Below, piece after piece: positions 22,875 through 32,224 of a stretch of DNA of 32,562 bases. Below the pieces are notes generated by a model. That model was not told the DNA's origin and ran no database searches. It worked only from the letters and a program-made list of their open reading frames with translations. Position 1 is the first letter of the stretch, and the number at the start of each line of letters is the position of its first letter. The position numbers and the translations under genes are program-made. This stretch comes from Haplosporangium gracile (lineage: Eukaryota; Mortierellomycota; Mortierellomycetes; Mortierellales; Mortierellaceae). The stretch spans positions 1-32,562 of the forward strand of contig JAAAUF010000459.1 of NCBI GenBank assembly GCA_015499985.1, given 5' to 3'.

Positions 22875-24938
22875 ATGGCAAGTTCTGAAAACAAGCATAA
22901 GAAGAACAAAAAAAAAGAGCCAGCCACGGTCATTCACAAAGCGGCATTCAACCTTCCTTCCTTCCTTGCAGATTCCCACAGGAGAAAAGAGACTTCCATG
23001 ACTTTGCTAACCCTATACCCACCAACCTCTCACTTCTCTTTTTCTTCTGACGCCACCACGTCGTTGTATCGGCTTGTTCTTTCTCACTCTCTCTCTTCCG
23101 ACGTACTCTGTACGTTTCTTCTGTTCTTTCGCATAGTCACGAAAGGGCGTTTCGGCAGCAGAGAAGCGCACACGGCTTTTGGATTACTTTCATGAGACAG
23201 TAAGAGAATCGCTCCCCAACTCTTCTCTTCCTCTTGTTCTGTTTTTCTTGCCCGGATGTCTCAACCTCTCGCCCTTGTTTTTTTATCTTTTGCCTGTATT
23301 ATCTCCGCAGGGACTCCTTATTAATCTTGTTTGTTTTGTAATTGTTTGCTTTATTGGCTTGTGTAATGTCCTTTCGTTATTCATTATTGTAGCTCACGTT
23401 CCATAAACTCCAAGAATTGGAAAAGACTGTGCCCAAAGAGAAAGGAATTGGTAACTTTTGTTGTTCTTCCTTTCTTAGTCAACGAAGAACAAACAAAAGG
23501 TCTGATCTGGACCAATCGAAATAACTTCCCTCTTCGGAAAGAATAACGACAACTACGACGACCATATGCGCGTTGACAGGATCATATCCCTGTTCCCTCT
23601 CTGTTATTCTTTCTCTTTCACGTTCTCGCTCTCCTCTCCTCCCTCGCTCTGTCGATTGGTCTTTCCGTGCGCGACTCACCATCTCACTCCTCACACTTTT
23701 CACTAATTTCACTCACCCTGCATTTTCTTTTCGTTTCTTTGTATTGTGGACTGCGCGTAATAGTCCAGCAGGCTGTGAAGGATGTCCTGCAGTCTCTTGT
23801 CGATGATGGATTGGTGACGGTTGAGAAGATTGGAACCTCTAATTTCTATTGGTCCTTTCCCAGCGCAGTGCAACAAGCGGTAAGAATCCAATACCATGTA
23901 TAAGACAGGGGAGAGAATGGAAAAGATAATGTGGAAGAGAAAGAGAAATGCGAAGAAGAGGAAACGATCATCCTGCTGTTTATCCAAAATATCGATTACA
24001 TGCATGCCGCTGCGGTTAGGGCAGGTGAAACAGACGACAATAATAACGGGTTGTATTTATTTACTACGTTTAAAAAATTACTAGAAAAACGCGCAACTTC
24101 AGAACTTAGAGACTGAATTGAACCGGATTGAGACAACCAATGCAGAGCTGGAGAGCAAGATTCAGGAAGCTACCGGAGGCCGTCAAGACAACGTAAGTAA
24201 CCACATAATTATCCGTATGATTGCATTGCAATTGTGTCTTGTTGTTCTAAACTTTCTGGTACGGGAAAAGAGAAAAGATTAAAGGAAATACGTTTTGAGA
24301 ATCTGTGCACGCTTTCGAACAGTAGACTCTGGGTCCCTTGTTCTGATCAGCATAAAGCGCATGAATATTCTTTTTCTCTAGACTGGCATCTGATATCGGA
24401 AAAATTCTTGGGTCATGACTTCCTCCTCATCCTCTTTCAATTTGTAATAGGCACAACGTCAGGAAATGCTCAAGCAGTTGCGGGAGGCTGAGGCACTGGA
24501 CGTTCAGTACCAAACGGAGCTCAAGCAGTATAGCGACAATGATCCGAACTTGATCGAGGCCCAAAGTAAGGAGGTTTGCTCTAGGCAGATGAGTTGACAG
24601 AAAGTCTGAATGACATGTGATCTTTGTGCAGATGAACCTCAGTGCGTCGCGAAAGTCTTAATGACCTATACTTTGTTTTCTATGTTCATCTAGAGAGGTA
24701 CTCGCAAATCGCCAAGGACGCCACCAATCGTTGGACAGGTAAGCTTTTCTTATAGCTAACATGAGCTTTTCTATTGAACGACCCTTTATCGGCCTCTGAC
24801 ATTCATCTCATTTGTTATTCCACTTTGAAAGAAAACATCTTTACGTTCCAATCGTACTGTGTGGACAAGTTCATGGTCGACCGCCAGGAGTTCAACCGCA
24901 ACTTCAACATCCCCGAGGATCTCGACACCTTGCCTTAA
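22875..24938 (+). CDS. MND1: meiotic recombination protein MND1
   Basis: Exons 22875..22877, 23137..23199, 23393..23450, 23764..23879, 24085..24192, 24451..24565, 24694..24738, 24832..24938; 615 nt = 204 aa, nearly the length of human MND1 (205). Matches in order: KGVSAAEKRTRLLDYFHET, LQELEKTVPKEKGI, VKDVLQSLVDDG, IGTSNFYWSFPS (winged-helix head), a long coiled coil (about residues 85-155), DATNRWTENIF and NFNIPEDLD at the C-terminus. MND1 pairs with HOP2 and stimulates Dmc1/Rad51 strand exchange in meiosis in the nucleus. The start is inferred: TCA-CGA-AAG at 23137 follows an in-frame TAG, so an upstream exon in phase 0 is needed. ATG|GCAAGT at 22875-22877 fits as a GC-AG intron and gives MSRKGVSAAEKR. 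The alternative is a weak GT donor at 22929, which would add a Lys-rich 17-residue head. Exon 5 start was set by gapless family spacing; AACTTCAG| at 24102 is an in-frame alternative. Confidence 0.9.
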
Positions 24939-25127
24939 GCCTCCTCGCTCTCCCTCTTTCTCCTACTATTCTTTTGTATATTGCACTCGTTTAGTTTAAC
25001 TTTGAATCATTTTGGATTAAGAGTAACTCTTACAATTGAACAAAACTGCATTGCTGTGTATTTTTAATCTCACTCTCCTGGTTTTTTTTTATTCCTCCAT
25101 CTTTATTTCCTGTTTTTTGTTCTTGCA

Positions 25128-25142
25128 AATAAAAGCTTTATT
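25128..25142. terminator. shared bidirectional poly(A) element
   Basis: AATAAAAGCTTTATT has AATAAA on the + strand (25128-25133) and AATAAA on the minus strand (25142-25137). It lies about 190 nt after the MND1 stop and about 93 nt after the GH16 stop, so both convergent genes could use it. Confidence 0.55.
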
Positions 25143-25180
25143 GTTCTTTGTTCGCGTATACGTTTGTGAGATTGTGTGAG

Positions 25181-25203
25181 CGTGTGTGTGTGTGTGTGTG
25201 TGT
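25181..25203. repeat. (GT)n microsatellite
   Basis: An uninterrupted GT run of about 11 units between the MND1 and GH16 genes, likely in the 3' UTR region of one of them. Confidence 0.85.
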
Positions 25204-25234
25204 GCATGTTGTTGTGTGATTCTCAACTAACTAC

Positions 25235-27484
25235 TCATTGCTGCATGCCGAGCTTCTCCTTGGAGGCGAGCTGGGCCTTGCGGACGTTAATGGGTTCGGT
25301 TAGGTAGGATCCCGTAGCGACCAAGAACAAAACGATAAAGTTCCAGCGCAACAGGATGCGAATCACACGATCCGAGAATTTTGAGAGGACTCCTGGCTCC
25401 CGAGCTTGTTTCTCCTTCTCTTTCTGGGCGGCCTGCTTCTTGGACTTCTCGGCCTTCTTCCGTTGCTTCTCTTCCTGCTTCAACTGCTTCTTTGACTTGG
25501 ACTTGCCATCGACGGTTGTTGCGGAGTCGTCACTGCCGCTTCCACGACTTCCGAATGGGAACCATCTCTTGATAGTTGAAGAGCCCTTCGCAGCGGCGGC
25601 GGCTGCGTCGATCGCCTTTTGTGCCTCCTTGTCCTTCTTAGACTTGTCCTTCTTTCTCGCCTCCTTCTCTTCTTCGGCCTTGCGCTCCTCAGCCTCGACA
25701 TGTGCCAATCGTGCGGATGCGTCCTTGCCAGGCCATGGGTTCCGCTTCGCCTCCTTATTGTCATAGCAGGCAATCTCGATCCAATCGACCAAGGTGACAT
25801 ACTCTTTCTCGTCGTTCTCACCATAATCCGTAACGCCGCCTGCCCAGGCCCTCGTGTCCTTGCTGTGTCCTGCATCCCAGATCGTCAATTGGATCTGCAT
25901 CGGCTGCGAGGGGATCTCGAGGTGGTTGTTCTTCTTGCGCTGGGGGAGGTCTTTGGCTCGGAGGGTGCGCAGGACTCGACCGTCGACAGACCATTCGATC
26001 TTCTTGGGAGTCCATTCAATCTTGTAAACAAGGTCGTTCTCGGTTGCCGACTTCTTAAGCGTGTGAGCTTCTTCCAATGAGTTATCATCGTCATCATCGA
26101 CGGAACCGTGTTCATTGATGGTCTTGAGGTCCTCAATGGTGCTGCCCTCGATGTGCTCACCGCTGTTCTTGGCAGTGGTTGCACCGTGATCGTTGTCATT
26201 ATGGGTCTTGTGCAACAAGAGGTCCTTAATCTTTCGTCCGCGGGTGGTAATACTCTCAATCGACAGGACCGATGGCAAATGAGGCCAATGGAGCCCAGGC
26301 ACCGACGACGAGATCCACCCTCCTCCTCCTGCGCCACCTTGTCCATCCTTCTCCCCCGAAGACGCAGAAGAATGCTTATAGTACTCGGTAAGGACAGTCT
26401 TGGGGTCGCGTCCCGTGATCTGGAACGAGATCTCTTCGCCCAGAGCAGGGTTCGTGAGCATGAAGGCGGTCACGATACCGGGACCCGTAGAACCAGCCTT
26501 GAATTGAGCTGCGAAGGTGCCGTACCGGTTCCAGCGGGTGGACGAGACTGTCGCACCAAATCCTCCTCCACTCTTGGTCTTGACCTCATCCCTATTGATA
26601 CAAATAACCAATTCATCATATTTTAGCAAAAAAAGGAAAGGGTTAGATTTATGTTACCGTGCATGACGTAGGAATGGGTCAAAAATTATGGCATCAGCTC
26701 CTCCTTCATATTTAACATAAGTAACAACCTCCATTTACGAGGGCTTTACAAAGGGATAACAAAAGGAAAGGACAAGCAAGAACGTACCGTTTGGCTTTGA
26801 GAACAAGTTTCTTGTGCTTGGTATCAACAACTGCATGATCATCCACAATGTGGTCAAAATCAGACGTCCAATGGGCCTGATCCGGGTCACCCAAAAAATC
26901 GTGTTTCGGGATCAGAGCCTGATGCTGCCCACGCTTGTCGGGTTGGTTCGACTTGAACTTCTCTTTGAAAGAGCGGCAGACCGGGAGAGGGAAACAGCTG
27001 TTGACCGCCAGAGGTGTTTTTGAGGCCGACTTCTTAGAGTCGATGGGATAGGAGAAGGCTGGTTGGCATCCGAGGGCGATTGGACATGCTTGCAAGGTTG
27101 TCTTGTGGCAAGTTCCGTCTACAGATAGGGAGGAAGGAGGTCGGATAGAAAAAAAAAAGATAAGTAACGGTTCTCTATTATTATTTTTTTCTTGGTGGTA
27201 TATTTTGTTGTACCATGCACAACATAAAAAAACCACACCCACAGATATTTCTTTACGCATTCCTCTCAAAAATACTTTCACACAGAAACCGAAAGAAAAC
27301 AAGACTTACTGTTGCAGCAAGGATAAGAAACTGGGCAAGGGGAGTGAGAAGGCCCACAGGATGATGCAACATCTGTGGAAGTAGAGGTAGAAGAGGAGCT
27401 GCTGGATGAGAAGAGTGAGCCGTCTACCGAGGACACCCAAAAGTGGCCTATCGGCAGGAGGAGGGCGAGAGGTGCGAAACGCAT
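25235..27484 (-). CDS. GH16/CRH-like cell-wall protein, catalytically degenerate, membrane anchored
   Basis: Minus-strand exons 27484..27310, 27118..26788, 26591..25235 (introns 191 and 196 bp), 620 aa. Residues 1-22 are a signal peptide. A Ser/Thr run follows, then a Cys-rich head (CGPSHSPCPVSYPCCN, then GTCHKT and CPIALGCQP) like CRH-type wall transglycosylases. The GH16 body is visible: HWTSDFDHI, VSSTRWNRYGTFAAQFKA, GIVTAFMLTNP, and later YKIEWTPKKIEWSVDGRVLRTL and WIEIACYDN. The active-site motif, normally D-E-I-D-x-E, reads E-E-I-S-F-Q at residues 221-226: the nucleophile Glu222 stays, but the middle Asp is Ser and the acid/base Glu is Gln. Between residues about 243 and 354 lies a 110-residue low-complexity insertion. 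The C-terminus has a Lys-rich coiled stretch (about 455-575) and a transmembrane helix (about 578-599). Wall-glucan binding without catalysis is my inference. It lies downstream of, and in tandem with, the lipase gene. Confidence 0.85.
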
Positions 27485-27839
27485 TGTCAACTTTGACAGA
27501 GGGGGGAGGAGCAGCTATTGGTTTGTTATTTGTGTTGTTGTTTTGTCTTTCAGAAAAATGTGTGTGTTTTTTTGGGTGGAGTAGAGTGGAGTGAGCAGGA
27601 CAAAGGGCGAGTTGGGGCAGTGTGGAGAAGAAAAAGAAGAAGACGAGAGGTCTCCCGAGGAGCTCGCCTTTTTCAATAAGAAAAAATCACGCTGGCTTTT
27701 TTGGTACATCATCACTATTACCACTCTAGTGCGTTTATCTGCGCTTTGACCACAATTCATGCCTTCACACGTACGAAATATTTTTTCTTTTAGGCTTTAT
27801 TTTTATTGGTTGATACCGTTGGGTGTAAAAAGTGACTAA
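27485..27839. other. intergenic, GH16 promoter and lipase 3' flank
   Basis: About 355 bp between two minus-strand genes. TTTATT twice at 27796-27807 (AATAAA on the minus strand) lies about 33-44 nt after the lipase stop and is a likely poly(A) signal. The rest would be the GH16 promoter and leader. Confidence 0.5.
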
Positions 27840-29746
27840 CTAAGCGTCTTCACCATCTCCCTTAAACATGTCGACAAGGTGTTGGACAGCTGCAACACCT
27901 CCGTCGTTGGCAAACCGCTTCTCGCGCACAACAATCGACGCATGCGCATTCATGCCGTCGATATCAATAATCACCTTCTTCCACTCCAGCTGGTTCAACA
28001 GCCTGGAAATCTCAATCTGGACAGGGAGCAGTGGCAAGGGCTTAATTGATTTTAGATGCGGGAACGAGTATGAGGTTCCCTCCTCAATAATCGTGCTTGT
28101 CTCGCCTGTCTCTCTCTGCACTGTGATCGTCGAGCGTCTCCTCTGAAGACGAGGCTGCTGCTGTTCTGATTGAGTCTCCTCGGTACCCTCACCATCATCT
28201 CGGTACCGTGCAAGGTTCGTAGTCGAAGCCCGATCCCGGATCTTGTTCAAAGTCTCGTTCGCGGTCACCATATGCTTGGTTCTCCTCCTCGAATCGATTC
28301 CCTGATAAGAAATCGTGGTGCTCGCAAAGATAATCCACAATGGCGCTAACACAGGAAGCAAGGCATACAATCCATAACGAGACCAGTTGATGTTGGAGAT
28401 CTTCTCGGACAGAGGCATCTCCTTCAGTGCAGCTGCACGTTCGTCTTGGAGTTGAGCAAGCATCTCCAGATCATGGGGCTCGTATGATTCGATGACGGAA
28501 GAGTATCCACTGCTGTATTGGATCTGGAGAGACTCAAGTTCGACGAACGGATCGGCGTCTGAAAAACTGGCTGTCCAGAAGGGAACCGACCGGTCGTTGC
28601 GGACGTTGCAGTAGATCGCCCTTCGCTTGAACCGATTCAGTGCGTGGACAAAGATGCTTTCGGGTTCTGACATAGCCAACAGGACAGGTTTCCCGTTCGC
28701 ATAGTCGTCAATCAGCTGCAATTGCTCACCTAATTAATATTTTTTTTGAGAAATCACGTAATATGAACCAGCCCATCGCGAAAGTCAGCATCTTTTTCTC
28801 GATTTGGTTGTACAAACTTTTTTTATCGAAACACAGAGGGATAAAAAAAATACGCTTCCAATAAAAAAAAAAAAAGTGTTCGTACCTGTACGACTGAGCA
28901 TGCGTGAACTGAGGTAGTTGTAGACTTTAGAAAAGTTGGTCTGAGGAGGTTTGCGAATTCCGAGATGAGGAGTCGCCATAGTAACGAAATAGACCGGTTC
29001 GATCCCTTGACCGCCCTGCTCGACCGGATCGAAAAACTTTTCCATGTCCAGCAGGCCCATCGCAAACCGTCCGATCAGCCCACCAAGCGAGTAACCCAAG
29101 AACGAGAACTGGGTCACCTTCCTACTCTTGTTGCTTTCGGTGTCGTCGGTGTTAATCTTGGAATGACTGTGAAGTGACGAGAAGGACGATGATGCGGATG
29201 AGGAGTTTGATGACAAGGATGTTGATCCGACGCCGCTGTTGATATTACTGCAGTTGGCAGTGACAGAGGAAGATTTGCTGGCCTTGGCATGCTTCTGCTT
29301 CTTGCTCTTGGACTCCTTTTTATGACTCTTCTTGTGCTTGTGCCCCTTGAGATCTTCGATATCGCCACCGGATTCAATCACCTCGATGACCTTGTAAATC
29401 TCCTGAACTAATCTCTGTGCGCAAATGTCGACGCCATCGTATGTAAACTTGGACTCGTTCGCCTCCGCGCAGTACTATTCGTTGCAAGAAGTTGACGAAG
29501 GGGGGAGTCAAATATTAACCCCTGAGAAGTAACGTTCAGTTGAGTTTATGTTTTCCAGTGATTGAGAGAAGTACTTACGACGAGGAGACGATCACCGAGT
29601 CGCTCTTTGAACTGTTCGGCAATGAACTTGACGTGGCCTGCGTTCCCCCACAGCCCGTGGTTGAGAACGAGGAGATGGCGGCCTTCTTGCTGGGATTCCT
29701 GCTGGGATTCCTGCGCCGCTGTGGTCGGTGTTGTTGTTGCAGTCAT
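27840..29746 (-). CDS. DUF676 serine lipase/esterase, Lpl1-like
   Basis: Minus-strand exons 29746..29579, 29474..28886, 28729..27840 (introns 104 and 156 bp), 1647 nt = 548 aa. This is an alpha/beta hydrolase of the DUF676 family: HLLVLNHGLWGN near the N-terminus (oxyanion HG at 30-31), FTYDGVDICAQRL, nucleophile Ser185 in the elbow GYSLGG, VYFVTMATPHLGIR, and SRTGEQLQLID across the last join. Likely remaining triad members are Asp298 (VRNDRSVPF) and His515 (MNAHASIVVR). A Lys/Ser-rich insertion (about residues 95-165) sits between the second block and the nucleophile strand. A hydrophobic segment at 371-390 may anchor it to the ER or lipid droplets, as in yeast Lpl1 (YOR059C), a phospholipase. 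The substrate here is unknown. The ATG at 29746 gives MTATTTP and a Gln-rich head. Confidence 0.88.
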
Positions 29747-30904
29747 TTTGGTGATATGAGTAATGTGATGTCTATAATGAGTTGTGAGTGAAGTGTGCTC
29801 GAATAGGGAGGATGAATGAGAGATGTTTGAGAGAAGAGATGTCAATTGAAAAAAGAGGATTGAATGTTAAAAAATAAAAAAAAATAGGCTGAGCATTTGC
29901 CTGCTTTTTATCAGCGAGCATCGACCCACTGCGCGGATAAACATTCAGGCCATTGTAAAAAAAGCAAAGCCCAGAACCTTTCAATTGGCCGGTGTAAGAA
30001 AAGACGTCGTCATCCCCTTCTTAATTTTGATCGAGAGCCATTCAATCCCTATCTTCGCGGTGAGGCGTCAACGCCGTCTTCCCTGTCTCTGTCCTTTTCT
30101 TTGATCGAAACTGAATACGCGTTCATGCTTAGGCTCAGTTCCATCCTGAGGGAAAGACTAGTCTCGCTGCCATCCATTCACTTTTGTGCGGTCAAGATCA
30201 CATCCTGAGCCTTCACGTAGTGAAGGTCAGAGGCATTATCTGGGGTAGTGAAGTGAAGTGCGGAAATTTTCCTCTCAAAAAGGAAATAATCTTTCTGGTA
30301 TGGATTTAGTAAGGGGTAGCTCAGTATTGAACATTGCGCCCACCAACTTTTCCTTCCTTTCTACTGCAGAGCTGCGAGCAAGTGGCCCTTCTCATTCATC
30401 ACTCGCCTTTGCCCATATCACCGCTACCCTCTTTTGCTCTCTGTTCTCTTCTATCTACCGTCGCTCCCTCATAGTTTTCTTTTTGCCACCACTCTTTATC
30501 ACTGTTGTTATTTCTTCTATCATTACCGTCAACGACTTTCCTCTCCCAACTTCATAAGTCATTCATCTCGCCACTTACACCCTCGTTACCATTCCTGTCT
30601 CTCCAAAGGTAATGTGTCCGAGCTGTCTGTTTTTCTCGTGGTAACATCTAGTCAATAGCGGTTGGACCTTCTAATCTCCAGCAGGTGGATCAGAGTAACT
30701 TCATTCCCTGCCGAGCCGGAGGTAACTGCGACGATGGTGATCTTCAGTTTGGCTTCGCATGACATAACCTGGCTATGGCGTCATGTGCACTTTCTGTTGA
30801 TATTGCTGTTTTATGGCCAAGTAAGGAGCTCCCTACCATTATACTTGTTAATTCTTGCTTTCTCATACTCCTTTTTTGACTGAGTTTGTAGCGCTCGTCC
30901 ACTC
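29747..30904. other. divergent region, lipase (-) / unknown small gene (+)
   Basis: No domain-bearing ORF. A 17-nt palindrome lies at 30210-30226. From about 30340 to 30608 the + strand is CT-rich and looks like a 5' leader. A possible 5' UTR intron runs from CAAAG|GTAATG at 30609 to TTTGTAG at 30891, just before the ATG at 30905. Confidence 0.45.
30210..30226. repeat. palindrome CCTTCAC-GTA-GTGAAGG
   Basis: A perfect 7-bp inverted repeat with a 3-nt spacer in the divergent region left of the small unknown gene. It could be a protein-binding site or chance; the related string GTGAAGTGAAGTG follows at about 30247. Confidence 0.5.
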
Positions 30905-31535
30905 ATGGCAACGAATATCTATCTTGATTGGGCACTCGAAAAGGACCCCAAAAAGGAGCGCGTCTCTTTTAGGAACTTTGTAATAAGATTCGGCTTCACG
31001 GACAAGGAGAGAGTACACGAAGCGTTCCTGTCGCTCCTTAACTCTCAGCGCATACGTAAAAAAAGACGAGAACTGGGCACGAGATGATCTAACGGAGCTG
31101 AAGCAGACAGGTCAGTTCGCCGATGGTGTCGCAATATAGGAAGGCAGTCAGCTTTACCTTTCAGAAGCATCGAGCATTCACAACGCCAAGGCTGAGAACT
31201 TGCAGCAGGACGAGTTCAAGCTTGCCAGGGCTATGAAGGATTTTTGGGTCAGTCAGGTGAAGGCAACATCCAAGCACTCTATTCCCCGGCGTGGGATCGT
31301 TGTTTTCGGATCTAGCACGTTCAACGACGAGAGTAAATTCTGGCGCCTTGACTTCTGTGGTGTTTTTCGACTCGTTCACTTTGACACGTTCTTTGTCCCC
31401 TTCAAGAAAAGTGAGTTCGGAAGGAAAGCCAAGGAGGCCATCCTACGGAGTCTCATATTGGCAATTCGTATCAAGGCAGAGGTGTCCGCGCGGGAAGATA
31501 AGATAAAGCCTGTGGATCATGACATACGCGAGTGA
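30905..31535 (+). CDS. small protein of unknown family
   Basis: Proposed exons 30905..31055 and 31165..31535, 173 aa. The 109-bp intron has donor ATAC|GTAAAA and acceptor TTTCAG|AAGCAT and keeps frame, giving LLNSQRI joined to QASSIHNAKAE. Without this intron the first exon runs out at 31085, and only a 1-nt frameshift in the A run at 31058-31064 plus a 54-bp intron (31111-31164) would rescue it. The protein is basic and mixed hydrophobic (WALEKDPKKERVSFRNFV; FGRKAKEAILRSLILAIR), with no motif I recognise. The codon texture looks coding. After the TGA at 31533 the frame stays open to 31625, and a weak 62-bp intron (31480-31541) would remove the TGA and add an ENINSIQTTTT tail. AATAAA at 31624-31629 fits as its poly(A) signal. 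It could be a member of a lineage-specific family or a decaying copy. Confidence 0.5.
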
Positions 31536-32224
31536 TTGCAGGAAAATATAAACTCCATCCAGACTACGACAACAGCACCAACGAAAACCCATAAGAGAAG
31601 GTCTGCACTCTTTTCTGTTCTTGAATAAATTCGCTAAGAGGCACACCTGTCTACAGGTAGTCCTGCGCACTCTGTTTTGGACTATCACAGCAAGGGTGCT
31701 GCCCTTAATTTTCAACGCTCGCATGCTCACTCACAGCACTGAAATCCACCTCTTAAGTCATGCGCGTCTTTCAGTGAAGAATCGCGAGCAGGTTGCTCAC
31801 TGCATTGATGTCTGGGCAAGTGCTACCCTTACACTACACATCTATGAAATCATTGAAATGAAGGCTAGGTCGTAGCAAGGGCTACCCTACTGCTTATAAA
31901 GTACTCTTAAAAACAAAAATGACACGCCATGGTTGTCATAGTGAACAAAGCATCACAATGCGACCTCGAATTCTCCTGGAAGGAGGAGAGAAAGAGCTGA
32001 CATCGAAGGATAAAAAAGCAACGTCGCTATGAACACTTGGCTGCCTGTAACAACATATATTGCGCCTTTCATAAATTTTTATTGTGCTCTTGACGAGGAG
32101 CTGTCGTCACTTCACCAAGTGTCAAAAATTAAAGTGTCACATTGCACCAGTGAAGTGTTACTTTGCACCAGATGAAGTTTTTTTTAGTGTGTGTTGTTTT
32201 CTACTATTTTTTTATTATCCCTTA
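31536..32224. other. intergenic with a 21-nt near-repeat
   Basis: About 690 bp. It includes AATAAA at 31624-31629, a short open stretch to 31875 with no domain and no clear start, and two imperfect tandem 21-nt units at 32132-32152 and 32153-32173. A T-rich leader then leads to the ATG at 32225. Confidence 0.45.
32132..32173. repeat. two tandem 21-nt near-repeats
   Basis: Units 32132-32152 and 32153-32173 match at 17 of 21 positions by eye; both contain AAGTGT and TTGCACCAG. They lie about 50 bp upstream of the last ORF, a position that would suit promoter elements. Confidence 0.7.

Larger units (their letters stand above)
24939..25234. other. short convergent 3' region with GT microsatellite
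   Basis: About 300 bp between the MND1 stop (+) and the GH16 stop (-). It holds the near-palindromic poly(A) element at 25128-25142 and a (GT)n run at about 25181-25203. Confidence 0.6.

Noticed and set aside
30313..30345. tRNA-like start GGGGTAGCTCAGT
   Set aside because: No B box (GGTTCRANYCC) and no cloverleaf partner stems follow within tRNA distance.
31058..31064. Frameshift in an A7 run, i.e. a pseudogene call for the small unknown gene
   Set aside because: A normal-sized 109-bp GT-AG intron starting at 31056 keeps the frame without any lesion, so decay is not needed; kept only as an alternative.
31621..31875. Plus-strand ORF of 84 codons after the small unknown gene
   Set aside because: It starts at or beyond the likely poly(A) signal, has no domain, and cannot be joined to the preceding gene without a stop or a doubtful splice.
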